64,000 nt of DNA from Mucilaginibacter sp. CSA2-8R (lineage in GTDB: Bacteria > Bacteroidota > Bacteroidia > Sphingobacteriales > Sphingobacteriaceae). Shown one piece after another: positions 1 through 8,193 of the stretch. The position numbers and the translations under genes were made by a program. Location: NCBI RefSeq assembly GCF_038806765.1, contig NZ_CP152389.1, forward strand, positions 2,728,001-2,792,000, given 5' to 3'. Each line of letters starts with the position of its first letter. Positions within the stretch are counted from its first letter, which is position 1. The notes under the pieces were generated by a model that made no database searches, was not told where the DNA came from, and was given only the letters and a program-made list of their open reading frames with translations.

Positions 1-657
1 GGTAGCCGACTCGTCGTGTATAAACCCTTTCATTTTACGCTTATTTTCGGCCAGTAAAGGGATACACAAACGTCCGTCGCGTATGGTCAGCGTTCCATCG
101 GCAGTCCAACCGTTAGATGAAGCACTTTTAAAGATCTGGTCAATCTTGCGGCGTGCTTCCTGTTCGGCCTTGGCAATGCCCGAAGTAATTTCTTGTAAAT
201 CGCGCGAGGCATTAGGGCGTATTTTGCCTTTTGCATCCAGCACCATGTCAATTTTTTTGATGATGCTTTTTTCAATAGGCAGGTGCTCAAATAAAGCTTC
301 GAGATTTGGATATTGTCCCTCGCGTTCGTTAAAGTAGCCAATTACGGCAAAAACCGTGGCCAGCGATGCCTGTATCTGAAAAAACTCTTCTTCGGTTAAA
401 AAAGTACCTTCAATGCGTACTTTATTAGCAAGTGACTTTATGTCAAAAAAGTGATTGATGGGCAGCACCGCATCATGTTGTAATATGTTCTTAAATTCGT
501 GGGCCTGGCTCAGAAACTTATGTATCTGATCGTAATTATTCATCACCTGAATTTTGCTCACCATTTGCTGGCCCATGGTGCTCAGGCAGTGTGCTTTTAT
601 TAACTCTTTAACTTCGTTAAAGCCGAGTTTTTCAGCACTATTTTCGGGGTATAACAT
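1..657 (-). CDS. mutS2: Endonuclease MutS2, N-terminal 219 residues (runs off window)
   Basis: The reading frame is open from an ATG at 657 to the left edge of the window with no stop. The translation begins MLYPENSAEKLGFNEVK and continues with an alpha-helical region (LIKAHCLSTMGQQMV, later EARRKIDQIF and IRDGRLCIPL), which I recognise as the connector and lever part of MutS2. MutS2 is a MutS-like ATPase without the mismatch-recognition domain; family members act on recombination intermediates or on collided ribosomes. The Walker ATPase and Smr domains lie outside the window. The start overlaps the end of the upstream DUF4296 gene by 20 bases on the same strand, so the two are probably co-transcribed. 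The family call rests on remembered family sequence and not on a search. Confidence 0.85.
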   Translation of the reverse strand, partial: MLYPENSAEKLGFNEVKELIKAHCLSTMGQQMVSKIQVMNNYDQIHKFLSQAHEFKNILQHDAVLPINHFFDIKSLANKVRIEGTFLTEEEFFQIQASLATVFAVIGYFNEREGQYPNLEALFEHLPIEKSIIKKIDMVLDAKGKIRPNASRDLQEITSGIAKAEQEARRKIDQIFKSASSNGWTADGTLTIRDGRLCIPLLAENKRKMKGFIHDESAT

Positions 658-1192
658 TCTTGTCTTTACGTAATTTATTTTTGCCTGCGCCTTTTTTCTC
701 TTCCGTCTTTTTATGCAACGAATCGGCTTTGGCTTTGTTTAAACGGGCTATAGAATCGGCTGCCCGTTTGGCTATGCGTTCATTTTCTTTCATCTGCCGG
801 GCAAGCTCGGCCTTCTGGCGTTTCTCTTTCACTTTGGTGGCCGAGTCTACCCGTACTTTAATATCGGCAATTACCTTGTCATAAATTTCAAATAATTCAT
901 CAGGTCTATTGGTGTAATACTTAAAACTCTTTTTAAACGCGCCGCTATCAATATTTTGTTGTTTAAATATTTGCATGTACTGCGCATTCCCGTATTTAAA
1001 CATTGTATCCGGTACCATCATTTTATCAGTCAGGGTACCATCTACCACATGTATTTCGATTAACACATGTTCCATTTGCTCATGGCTCAATATCTCTTTG
1101 GGCTTATCGCTTTTGCAGGAACACAAAAAAAACATCACTAAAAAAAACAAGATGTAATAAATGCGCTTTCTGTAATTTAGCGGTTTCCTCAT
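638..1192 (-). CDS. DUF4296 domain-containing lipoprotein
   Basis: A 184-residue protein beginning MRKPLNYRKRIYYILFF, with a hydrophobic stretch and a lipobox-like LCSC, so it is probably lipid-anchored. The segment after the anchor (EILSHEQMEHVLIEIHVVDG) fits DUF4296, a small Bacteroidota family of unknown function. The C-terminal third is very basic and charged, rich in Lys/Arg/Glu/Ala, and likely forms a helix. A longer open frame begins at 1261, but it would run through the start of the divergent yggS gene and put extra hydrophobic residues before the signal. The ATG at 1192 gives a normal lipoprotein signal. It overlaps mutS2 by 20 bases, which suggests one transcript. Function unknown. 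Confidence 0.8.
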   Translation of the reverse strand: MRKPLNYRKRIYYILFFLVMFFLCSCKSDKPKEILSHEQMEHVLIEIHVVDGTLTDKMMVPDTMFKYGNAQYMQIFKQQNIDSGAFKKSFKYYTNRPDELFEIYDKVIADIKVRVDSATKVKEKRQKAELARQMKENERIAKRAADSIARLNKAKADSLHKKTEEKKGAGKNKLRKDKNVIPRK

Positions 1193-1198
1193 AAGAGG

Positions 1199-1206
1199 CA
1201 AATTTA
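1199..1206 (-). promoter_or_regulatory. Bacteroidota -7 box for the DUF4296/mutS2 transcript
   Basis: On the minus strand this reads TAAATTTG, an exact match to the TAnnTTTG -7 consensus of Bacteroidota. It ends six bases before the ATG at 1192, which would make the mRNA almost or fully leaderless. I see no good TTTG at the -33 position, so the call rests on the -7 box and its location alone. Confidence 0.4.
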
Positions 1207-1214
1207 CGTAATAA

Positions 1215-1904
1215 ATGAGCATTAGCGATAACATAAAAAGCCTGAAAAACGAGCTCGACACAGTGAACGTTACCCTGGTAGCCGTGTCTAAAACGAAGCC
1301 TGCAACTGATATTGAAGAAGCCTACCAAGCAGGCCAACGCATATTTGGCGAAAATCAAGTGCAGGAACTGGTAGAAAAATACGAGCAGTTGCCTAAAGAT
1401 ATTGAATGGCACTTAGTTGGTCATTTACAAACCAACAAAGTAAAATATATTGCTCCGTTTATCAGCCTTATTCATTCTGTAGATAGCTTAAAGCTGCTGG
1501 AAGAAATTAACAAACAGGCCGAAAAAAATAAACGCGTAATTGATTGCCTGCTGCAGGTATACATTGCCGACGAAGAAACCAAATATGGTTTAGGCTTTGA
1601 TGAAGTAATTGAACTGCTACGGTCTGATGAGTTTGCTGCGCTTAAAAATGTGCGCATTCGTGGGTTAATGGGTATTGCTACTAACACCGACAGCGAAAAA
1701 CAAATCAAAGAAGAATTTTACGAGCTTGATACGTTTTTTGACGGAATAACTCAAAGCTTTTTCCGTAAAGAAGACAGCTTTGATATATTGTCAATGGGTA
1801 TGTCTGGCGATTACAAAATTGCCGTTGAACAAGGCAGTACCATGGTAAGATTAGGCAGCACTATATTTGGCGAAAGAGTGGTTAAACACTTTAAAAATAA
1901 TTAG
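1215..1904 (+). CDS. yggS: YggS/PROSC family pyridoxal phosphate homeostasis protein
   Basis: A 229-residue single-domain PLP-binding protein with the fold-type III barrel of alanine racemase. Visible signatures are VAVSKTKP with the PLP lysine at residue 26, FGENQVQEL, WHLVGHLQTNKVK, RGLMGIAT and, near the end, MGMSGDYKIAVEQGSTMVRLGSTIFG, shown here only as an outline of the phosphate-binding loop. Family members bind PLP without a known catalytic reaction and buffer the vitamin B6 pool; loss disturbs amino acid metabolism. It starts 22 bases from the divergent DUF4296 gene and heads a run of four closely spaced genes that ends in aspartate kinase. Length is normal for the family. Confidence 0.93.
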   Translation: MSISDNIKSLKNELDTVNVTLVAVSKTKPATDIEEAYQAGQRIFGENQVQELVEKYEQLPKDIEWHLVGHLQTNKVKYIAPFISLIHSVDSLKLLEEINKQAEKNKRVIDCLLQVYIADEETKYGLGFDEVIELLRSDEFAALKNVRIRGLMGIATNTDSEKQIKEEFYELDTFFDGITQSFFRKEDSFDILSMGMSGDYKIAVEQGSTMVRLGSTIFGERVVKHFKNN

Positions 1905-1907
1905 GAT

Positions 1908-2381
1908 ATGCAGGTACAACTCAGAACAGCCCGCCGTGACGACTGCCCACGCCTGTTAGAACTTATAAAGGAACTTGCCCTTTACGAACGTGCACCGCAG
2001 GAGGTGACCGTTGATTTGCATCATTTTGAAGAAGCAGGATTTAGCAAACAACCGGTTTGGAAAGCCTTTGTGGCCGAAACAGATGGTTTTATTGCTGGTT
2101 TTGCGCTGTATTATGTACGATACTCTACCTGGAAAGGCAGCCGCCTTTACCTCGAAGATCTGATTGTAACCGAAGCTTTGCGCGGCAAGGGCATTGGCAA
2201 ACTTTTATTTAACCGCATAGTGCAGGAAGCACGTGAGCTGAGTTTTAACGGCATGTCCTGGCAGGTGCTGGACTGGAATGAGCCGGCCATTAATTTTTAT
2301 AAAAAATACGAAGCCGGTTTAGAAGCCGGCTGGTTAAATGCATCACTTTCTACCGAACAAATCATAGATTTTAAGTCATGA
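1908..2381 (+). CDS. GNAT family N-acetyltransferase, SAT-like
   Basis: A 157-residue GNAT-fold protein starting three bases after the yggS stop. The start IRTA-like segment (VQLRTARRDDCPRLLELIKE), the acetyl-CoA loop LRGKGIGKLLFNRI (R/QxxGxG/A type) and the late WQVLDWNEPAINFYKK are typical of the spermidine/diamine or thialysine acetyltransferase subgroup. It should transfer acetyl from acetyl-CoA to an amine, probably a small polyamine or amino-acid analogue, but the substrate cannot be read from the sequence. Its last four bases overlap the next start (ATGA), so translational coupling is likely. Confidence 0.88.
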   Translation: MQVQLRTARRDDCPRLLELIKELALYERAPQEVTVDLHHFEEAGFSKQPVWKAFVAETDGFIAGFALYYVRYSTWKGSRLYLEDLIVTEALRGKGIGKLLFNRIVQEARELSFNGMSWQVLDWNEPAINFYKKYEAGLEAGWLNASLSTEQIIDFKS

Positions 2382-3178
2382 AAATTTATCACTTAGCCGC
2401 TTTAGCAATATTAGCATGGAGTTCGCAAGCTTGCTGGAATACCAAACCTAAAATTGAAGACGCCAACATTTATAAAGATACGCTCTCTTACCAGTTTAAA
2501 AACATCAAAACTAACGCTGATGATTGTGCCGGTAAACCCGATAGCGCCTGCACAACCGTTAAGTTTAAATATCCGGCTTTTGATAACCAACCGGTATTGA
2601 ATGATACCATAGTTACCGGACTGGCTACCTTATTGGACCGCCAAAAAGGCATTGCGGGCTTGCAGCGCCTAAGCTGGCAGTTTATGCTGGATTATAAAGA
2701 CTTTAAAAAAAGCCGTCCGGATTGGAAGGGTAATTTCGACCTCAACTGCAAGGTAAACGTGATTCGCCAGGACTCCAGCCTTGTTGGGTTAGAATACAAT
2801 GGTTATCAGTTTATAGGCGGTGCCCATGGCGATACAAAGATTCGTTACCTGAACTGGAATGTTAAACAGAACAAAAAGATTTTACTGAGCGACATCTTAA
2901 AACCCGGATCTGAAGCCAAACTGACAACAATTGGCGAAAAAATCTTCAGGAAACAGGAAAATCTGGATGCTGCTACCCCGCTATCGCGCGATTATTTTTT
3001 TAAAGATGGTAAGTTTACATTAAATCAGAATTTTTTAATTACACCACTGGGTCTTAAGTTTTTGTACAACCAGTCTGAGATTAAACCTTATGCTGCCGGT
3101 CAAACAACACTCGATATTCCTTACGCACAAATAAAAACTTTACTTCAACCCAATACGGTTGTTGTCCGATATTTATAA
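2378..3178 (+). CDS. DUF3298 domain-containing lipoprotein
   Basis: A 266-residue envelope protein. The N-terminus MKIYHLAALAILAWSSQAC is a lipoprotein signal with the cysteine at residue 19. The rest carries a DUF4163/DUF3298-like (RsiV-type) pattern: FIGGAHGDTKIRYLNW, then LLSDILKPGSEAKL, then the late LTPLGLKF-type strand and a closing IPYAQIKTLL. The domain is found in anti-sigma factor RsiV and many anchored proteins of unknown role; the helical fold around GGAH is distinctive. It overlaps the GNAT gene by four bases and is followed four bases later by aspartate kinase. No enzymatic role can be claimed. Confidence 0.82.
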   Translation: MKIYHLAALAILAWSSQACWNTKPKIEDANIYKDTLSYQFKNIKTNADDCAGKPDSACTTVKFKYPAFDNQPVLNDTIVTGLATLLDRQKGIAGLQRLSWQFMLDYKDFKKSRPDWKGNFDLNCKVNVIRQDSSLVGLEYNGYQFIGGAHGDTKIRYLNWNVKQNKKILLSDILKPGSEAKLTTIGEKIFRKQENLDAATPLSRDYFFKDGKFTLNQNFLITPLGLKFLYNQSEIKPYAAGQTTLDIPYAQIKTLLQPNTVVVRYL

Positions 3179-3182
3179 ACAA

Positions 3183-4442
3183 ATGCTCGTATTTAAATTT
3201 GGAGGTGCATCGGTAAAAGATGCCGCTGGCGTAATAAATTTAACGCAGATTGTTAAACGTTATGCTAACGAAGAACTGATTATTGTGGTATCGGCCATGG
3301 GCAAAACTACCAATGCCTTAGAAGAACTGGCCAAAGCCTATTTCAATAGCGCTGACGTTGTGGCCTCCCTTTATGAAAACATCAGACATTATCATTACAC
3401 CATCATGCATGACCTGTTTGATGATCATGACTCGGTGTTTGATGAGGTGGCCAACACCTTTGTTGAGATTGACTGGATGCTTGAAGATGAACCTCACGAC
3501 AGTTATGATTTTATATATGACCAGTTGGTATCAGTAGGTGAATTACTGTCAACCCGCATAGTAAACGCTTACCTAAACAAACAACAGATAAATAGCCGGT
3601 GGCTTGATGTGCGCGGCTATATACATACCGACAATACATACCGCGAAGGCGGAGTAGACTGGGAAAAGACATGTAATGCCATACAAAAGGATATACCCGG
3701 CATGCTTGGCAAAAGCATCGTTGTTACCCAGGGCTTTTTAGGCGGTACGTCGGAAAACTTCACTACCACTTTGGGACGTGAGGGATCAGACTACACTGCA
3801 TCCATATTTGCATCTTGTTTGCAGGCACAGTCGGTAACCACCTGGAAAGATGTACCAGGTATTTTGAATGCTGACCCCAAATACTTTGCCGACACGGTTA
3901 AGTTTGATGAGCTATCATACACCGAAGCCATCGAGATGACATATTATGGTGCTACCGTTATTCATCCAAAAACCATCAAACCTTTGCAAAATGCCGGTAT
4001 ACCTTTACTTGTAAAATCGTTTAACGACCCAGATACTGACGGTACTATCATTAGCACAAATGGTAAACCGACATTTATCAAACCGGTGATAATTGTAAAG
4101 CCCAATCAAGTTCTTTTGTCACTTTCGGCAAAAGATTATTCGTTTATATCCGAAAAGCACCTGAGCGAAATTTACCAGCTATTTGCTTTTAATAAAGTTA
4201 AAATAAACGTGGTACAAACATCGGCGTTAAGTTTATCGCTATGTTTTGACCTTGATGATGAAAAGTTTGATAAGCTGACAGACCTATTAAAGCCAAACTT
4301 TAATCTCAAATATAACCAGCAATTGTATTTGCTTACGCTTAGGCATTACACCACAGACTTACTTAATAGGCTTACTGAAGGCAAACAAGTTTTACTGGAA
4401 CAAATAAGCCGGAACACCGCCCAGGTGGTAATGGCTGATTAA
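3183..4442 (+). CDS. lysC: Aspartate kinase
   Basis: A 419-residue monofunctional aspartokinase that phosphorylates aspartate to aspartyl-4-phosphate, the first step toward lysine, threonine, methionine and diaminopimelate. Signatures are KFGGASVKDA at the N-terminus, VSAMGKTTNALE, LSTRIVNAYL, TLGREGSDYTAS, WKDVPGILNADPK and ATVIHPKTIKPLQNAGIPLL. The C-terminal 120 residues form ACT-like regulatory strands. An earlier in-frame ATG at 3159 lies inside the DUF3298 gene; the ATG at 3183 gives the canonical start MLVFKFGGAS and sits four bases after the previous stop. It faces the histidine kinase gene with only six bases between the stops. Confidence 0.95.
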   Translation: MLVFKFGGASVKDAAGVINLTQIVKRYANEELIIVVSAMGKTTNALEELAKAYFNSADVVASLYENIRHYHYTIMHDLFDDHDSVFDEVANTFVEIDWMLEDEPHDSYDFIYDQLVSVGELLSTRIVNAYLNKQQINSRWLDVRGYIHTDNTYREGGVDWEKTCNAIQKDIPGMLGKSIVVTQGFLGGTSENFTTTLGREGSDYTASIFASCLQAQSVTTWKDVPGILNADPKYFADTVKFDELSYTEAIEMTYYGATVIHPKTIKPLQNAGIPLLVKSFNDPDTDGTIISTNGKPTFIKPVIIVKPNQVLLSLSAKDYSFISEKHLSEIYQLFAFNKVKINVVQTSALSLSLCFDLDDEKFDKLTDLLKPNFNLKYNQQLYLLTLRHYTTDLLNRLTEGKQVLLEQISRNTAQVVMAD

Positions 4443-4448
4443 TTCTTG

Positions 4449-6503
4449 CTATGATTGATGTTTTCGTGATAGGCGGATTGCTTTTCGGGGGGCAGGTAAC
4501 AAGACAGGCTTTTTGATGGCTGCTCCCTGAAACATCGGTAAGGAGAAAAAGAACGTCGTACCCTGACCGTTTTTACTCTCGGCCCATATTTTCCCCTGGT
4601 TTATTTCAATAAACTCTTTACAAATTACCAAACCTAAACTGGTACCTGTTTCATTATTGGTACCTTTAGTACTGGCGCTGCCAATATCAAACACGTAAGG
4701 CAACCGGTCTGGCCCGATGCCAATTCCGTTGTCTTGAACCGAGAAGGTTATTAGGTTGTTATTGATATCGGCTATGGCATCAATGTTTACCCAACCACCT
4801 GTAGGTGTAAATTTGACGGCGTTAGCTGTAACGTTGCGCATCACAAATTCGAAATGGTTGGGGTCAACCAGCATAGTTAGCTTATGGTTTACCCGGCTAA
4901 TCAACTGAATCTTCTTTTTCTCTGCTGTTTCCGTCAATAAATTTATTATGCGCTCAATAATAGGCGCAGGCTGAACGATAAGGCTATTCAGACGTACGCC
5001 TTTAAGCTGCATTTCGCCCCATTTCAGTAACATATTTAACGTTTCGAGCGTAATGTTACTGGCTGAGGTAAGCCTTTTAATCAACATGGTTTTCTCTTCG
5101 CCTTCGATGTCATCATCGTCAAGCAAAAACAACAAGTCAATAACGGAGGCCAGTGGTGCTCTCAGGTCATGCGCCAGCACCGAAAATAACTTATCTTTTA
5201 CCTGGTTCGATTCTTTTAAATTAGTGTTAGCAGTATTTAGCAGTTTGTTAAGCCTACGGGTACGGTAAAAGTAATAACCAATAACCAGCAAAACTGCCAG
5301 AGCGCCAAAAGCCAGCGTAATATAAACGTTGCGTTGCAGGCGCTGTTGTTTATATAAAATATCCAGTTCTCTAACGCGGGCTTTAGATTTGTACAACTGG
5401 TATTCGGTTTGTAATCCGGTTACCTGCTTAGCCATAGCTTTGTAATACAAGCTGTCAGCTAAAGTGTTTTGCTGCTCCCTTAGTTTTAAGGCGAGTTGGT
5501 AATTGTGCTGATACTTGTACAAATCGGCCAGGCGACTTAATATTTCTATCTCCTGTTTGCGCGCGCCTTTCTCCCTTACTAAGGTGAGGGCTTGGTTAAA
5601 ATAATAAAGTGCTTTTGGGGCATCGCTTGCTCCATAAGTATCAGCCAGGCCGGTTAAAGTCTGTAATTCGCGCAGGTAATTATTAATAGCCCGAGCCTTT
5701 TGTAAAGCAGCTATTTGCAAGCTGATAGACTTTGCCTTATTACCTTGCTTGTTATAGACTTTAGCCAGGTTATTCGTTAAAGTAATATTCAGGCCTTGGT
5801 ATTGCGGCTCGCCGCTTAACATAATTCCTTTTTCGAGATAGGTTTTCGCAAGAGTAGGTATTCCCATTTCACGATACACTACCCCAAAATTGTTATATAT
5901 ATTAAGCGAAAGGTTAGAGAAAGGAATGGTGTTATTAATTTTTTCTGCTGTATGCAGGTATTTTAAAGCGGTGTCAAACTTGCGCTGTCCCATGTAACCT
6001 TCGGCTAAGGTAAGATAAGCCTCCATGCAGCCGGCAGCATTTTTGGAGCGCTCTGCAACCTTAAGCGATTGTATGAAAAGGTCTATAGCCTTATCATAGT
6101 TGCCTTTACGCAGCTCAACTACACCTAAACGTACAATAATTGCTGCCTCACCAACCGGATTTTTACCTCTGCGGTAAAGCTCAAGTGCTTCTGTATATTT
6201 CAAATTAGAAGCATCAAAGTCGCCCAAATTATCATCGATCATGCCTAACTGGTTAAGCATCATAGCTTGCCCCTTGAGGTCCTTTTTTTTCCGTGCTTCT
6301 GCCAAGCCCATTTTGGCGAAAAAAACAGCTGAATCGGGTTTGGAATAACGGTATTGCTTGATTAGTTTTTCGTAATCGGCGATGGTAAGCGAAGACGATT
6401 GTGCCGAAGATGACTGCTTAATTACCGCAACAGCGGTATAACTATAAGTTAAACAAAGTAAAAGTGATAAAAATATTGTTGACCGTTTAATTAGTAGTGG
6501 CAC
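4449..6503 (-). CDS. TPR-containing sensor histidine kinase
   Basis: A 684-residue membrane sensor kinase. A signal-like hydrophobic N-terminus (about 8-27) precedes tetratricopeptide-type helical repeats (about 40-350), a short coiled coil, one transmembrane segment (about 393-413), a DHp helix with the phosphoacceptor His445 in SVLAHDLRAPL, and a HATPase_c domain with the N-box around NVTANAVKFTP (557-567), DNGIGIG (591-597) and GTSLGLVICKEF (620-631). The sensory part is therefore periplasmic TPRs. No response regulator gene is adjacent, so the partner is unknown. The only in-frame start is a GTG at 6503; no in-frame ATG lies near it. It converges with lysC. Confidence 0.9.
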   Translation of the reverse strand: MPLLIKRSTIFLSLLLCLTYSYTAVAVIKQSSSAQSSSLTIADYEKLIKQYRYSKPDSAVFFAKMGLAEARKKKDLKGQAMMLNQLGMIDDNLGDFDASNLKYTEALELYRRGKNPVGEAAIIVRLGVVELRKGNYDKAIDLFIQSLKVAERSKNAAGCMEAYLTLAEGYMGQRKFDTALKYLHTAEKINNTIPFSNLSLNIYNNFGVVYREMGIPTLAKTYLEKGIMLSGEPQYQGLNITLTNNLAKVYNKQGNKAKSISLQIAALQKARAINNYLRELQTLTGLADTYGASDAPKALYYFNQALTLVREKGARKQEIEILSRLADLYKYQHNYQLALKLREQQNTLADSLYYKAMAKQVTGLQTEYQLYKSKARVRELDILYKQQRLQRNVYITLAFGALAVLLVIGYYFYRTRRLNKLLNTANTNLKESNQVKDKLFSVLAHDLRAPLASVIDLLFLLDDDDIEGEEKTMLIKRLTSASNITLETLNMLLKWGEMQLKGVRLNSLIVQPAPIIERIINLLTETAEKKKIQLISRVNHKLTMLVDPNHFEFVMRNVTANAVKFTPTGGWVNIDAIADINNNLITFSVQDNGIGIGPDRLPYVFDIGSASTKGTNNETGTSLGLVICKEFIEINQGKIWAESKNGQGTTFFFSLPMFQGAAIKKPVLLPAPRKAIRLSRKHQS

Positions 6504-6815
6504 AGCACAAAGATATAATTTATGCTCAGAGTATACTTAAACACAGGTGAAAATGTTACAAACAATTACACTCAAGTTGTGTATTCACTTTCGCCATGAT
6601 TAAATTATTTGTTCAGTAATTTTACTTAGGCCATCACCTCAATTTTTTTTAGCAACTATCTATTTGAATAAACAACTCAATGAATTAATAGTCAATAAAT
6701 TAACTTACATAGCGTCAAATATTTAATTAATTAATACCTGAACCGCCTATCCTTTCGAATAATTAGCCACCCTTTCTCTAACTTGCGAAACTTTTGTAAC
6801 ACCTAATTCGAGCCT
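6504..6815. other. AT-rich divergent promoter region
   Basis: This 312-base gap separates the divergent histidine kinase and ligase genes. It is strongly AT-rich and holds the -7 box for the kinase (6508-6515). A weaker box for the ligase gene reads TAACTTGC at 6779-6786, with TTTC at 6753-6756 as a poor and distant -33 candidate. I see no inverted repeat or small ORF that I would defend. Confidence 0.4.
6508..6515 (-). promoter_or_regulatory. -7 box for the histidine kinase gene
   Basis: On the minus strand this reads TATCTTTG, an exact TAnnTTTG match. It ends only four bases before the GTG start at 6503, so transcription would begin at or just inside the annotated start. Either the mRNA is leaderless or the box is coincidental. 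The -33 region is not convincing. Confidence 0.35.
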
Positions 6816-8171
6816 ATGGATGCACAGCAAATAACCGGCTACCTAAAGCAAAATAATAGTCATCACATCAAATTCGCATTTGCGGACATAGACGGAATTT
6901 TGAGAGGTAAGCTTATTCACAGGCAAAAATTTGAAAGTGGCTTGCAGAATGGTTATGGTTTTTGTGATGTGGTATTTGGTTGGGACAGCGCCGACCAAGC
7001 CTATGATAACGTTGCCGTGACTGGTTGGCACACAGGCTATCCCGACAAAAACTGCCGCATTGATTTAGCTACTTTTCGCAATATACCCTGGCAGAATAAT
7101 ATACCCTTTTTCCTGGCTGATTTTAGCGGTGCGGATAAGGAGGGGGTGCCGTGTCCGCGTACACTTTTAAAAAAGATAGTGTCAGCATGTGCCGATATGG
7201 GCTATCATCCCGAGTTTGCTCAGGAGTTTGAATGGTTTAATTTTAGTGAGACGGCAAAATCCCTGCAGCAAAAATCTTTTAGGGGCATTGAACCAGTCAC
7301 TCCGGGAATGTTTGGGTACTCTATATTACGGCTATCGCAGCAAAGCAATTTCTATCTTGATTTAGTAAATTTGTTAGAAGAATTCCGTATCCCTTTAGAA
7401 GGCTTGCATACCGAAACCGGCCCAGGCGTGTGCGAAGCTGCCATAATACATGACCATGCACTGGCAGCAGCAGATAAAGCTGTACTCTTTAAAAATGCAG
7501 TTAAAGAAATTGCCTCCAGCCACGGTATCATGGCATCTTTTATGGCTAAATGGAACGCAGACTTACCCGGCTGCGGTGGACATATACATCAAAGTTTATG
7601 GAATACTGACAAGAGCCATAATTTATTTTATCAAGCCGATGCGGAGCATGGTATAAGTGAGTTAATGAAGCATTACATCGCAGGGCAGTTATATTGCTTG
7701 CCATTCATCATGCCGATGTATGCGCCTACCATAAATAGTTTTAAAAGACTGGTAGAAGGTGCCTGGGCACCCACTACAATTACCTGGGGTATAGATAACC
7801 GAACGGCGGCGTTAAGGGCTATCAGCCAATCCGCGAAATCTGCCCGGTTAGAAACACGTATTCCCGGCGCCGACAGCAACCCATACCTGGCCATTGCGGC
7901 CTCCTTAGCCTCAGGCTTGTACGGCATTAAACATAAGCTACCGCTTAACATTAAGCCGGTACAGGGCAACGGATATTTGGATACCTCTAATGGCACCTTA
8001 CCAAAAAATTTGTTAGAAGCAGCCACAGCTATGCAGCAGTCTGATGTAGCACGCGAACTTTTTGGCAACACATTCGTAGACCATTTTACCGCAACCCGTG
8101 TTTGGGAATGGCGTCAGTTTAATAGCCAGGTTACGGACTGGGAACTGAAAAGATATTTTGAAATAATTTAG
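6816..8171 (+). CDS. Glutamine-synthetase-family ligase (GlnA/PuuA-like), substrate unknown
   Basis: A 451-residue type I glutamine synthetase-like protein. It has the beta-grasp N-terminus (KFAFADIDGILRGK) and the catalytic domain: ETGPGVCEAAI supplies metal-binding acids, GGHIHQSLW is the glutamate/metal histidine motif, and NSFKRLVEGAWAPTTITWG and ETRIPGADSNPYLA match the ATP and glutamate end. Such enzymes activate a gamma-carboxyl with ATP and join it to ammonia or an amine. Genuine nitrogen-assimilating GlnA has conserved features, such as the Tyr adenylylation loop, that I do not see; PuuA-like gamma-glutamyl-amine ligases share this look. It is followed 22 bases later by a kinase-fold gene and then a HAD gene on the same strand, which suggests a specialised pathway. 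Confidence 0.82.
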   Translation: MDAQQITGYLKQNNSHHIKFAFADIDGILRGKLIHRQKFESGLQNGYGFCDVVFGWDSADQAYDNVAVTGWHTGYPDKNCRIDLATFRNIPWQNNIPFFLADFSGADKEGVPCPRTLLKKIVSACADMGYHPEFAQEFEWFNFSETAKSLQQKSFRGIEPVTPGMFGYSILRLSQQSNFYLDLVNLLEEFRIPLEGLHTETGPGVCEAAIIHDHALAAADKAVLFKNAVKEIASSHGIMASFMAKWNADLPGCGGHIHQSLWNTDKSHNLFYQADAEHGISELMKHYIAGQLYCLPFIMPMYAPTINSFKRLVEGAWAPTTITWGIDNRTAALRAISQSAKSARLETRIPGADSNPYLAIAASLASGLYGIKHKLPLNIKPVQGNGYLDTSNGTLPKNLLEAATAMQQSDVARELFGNTFVDHFTATRVWEWRQFNSQVTDWELKRYFEII

Positions 8172-8193
8172 CAAATACAGGCAACTGCCTTTT

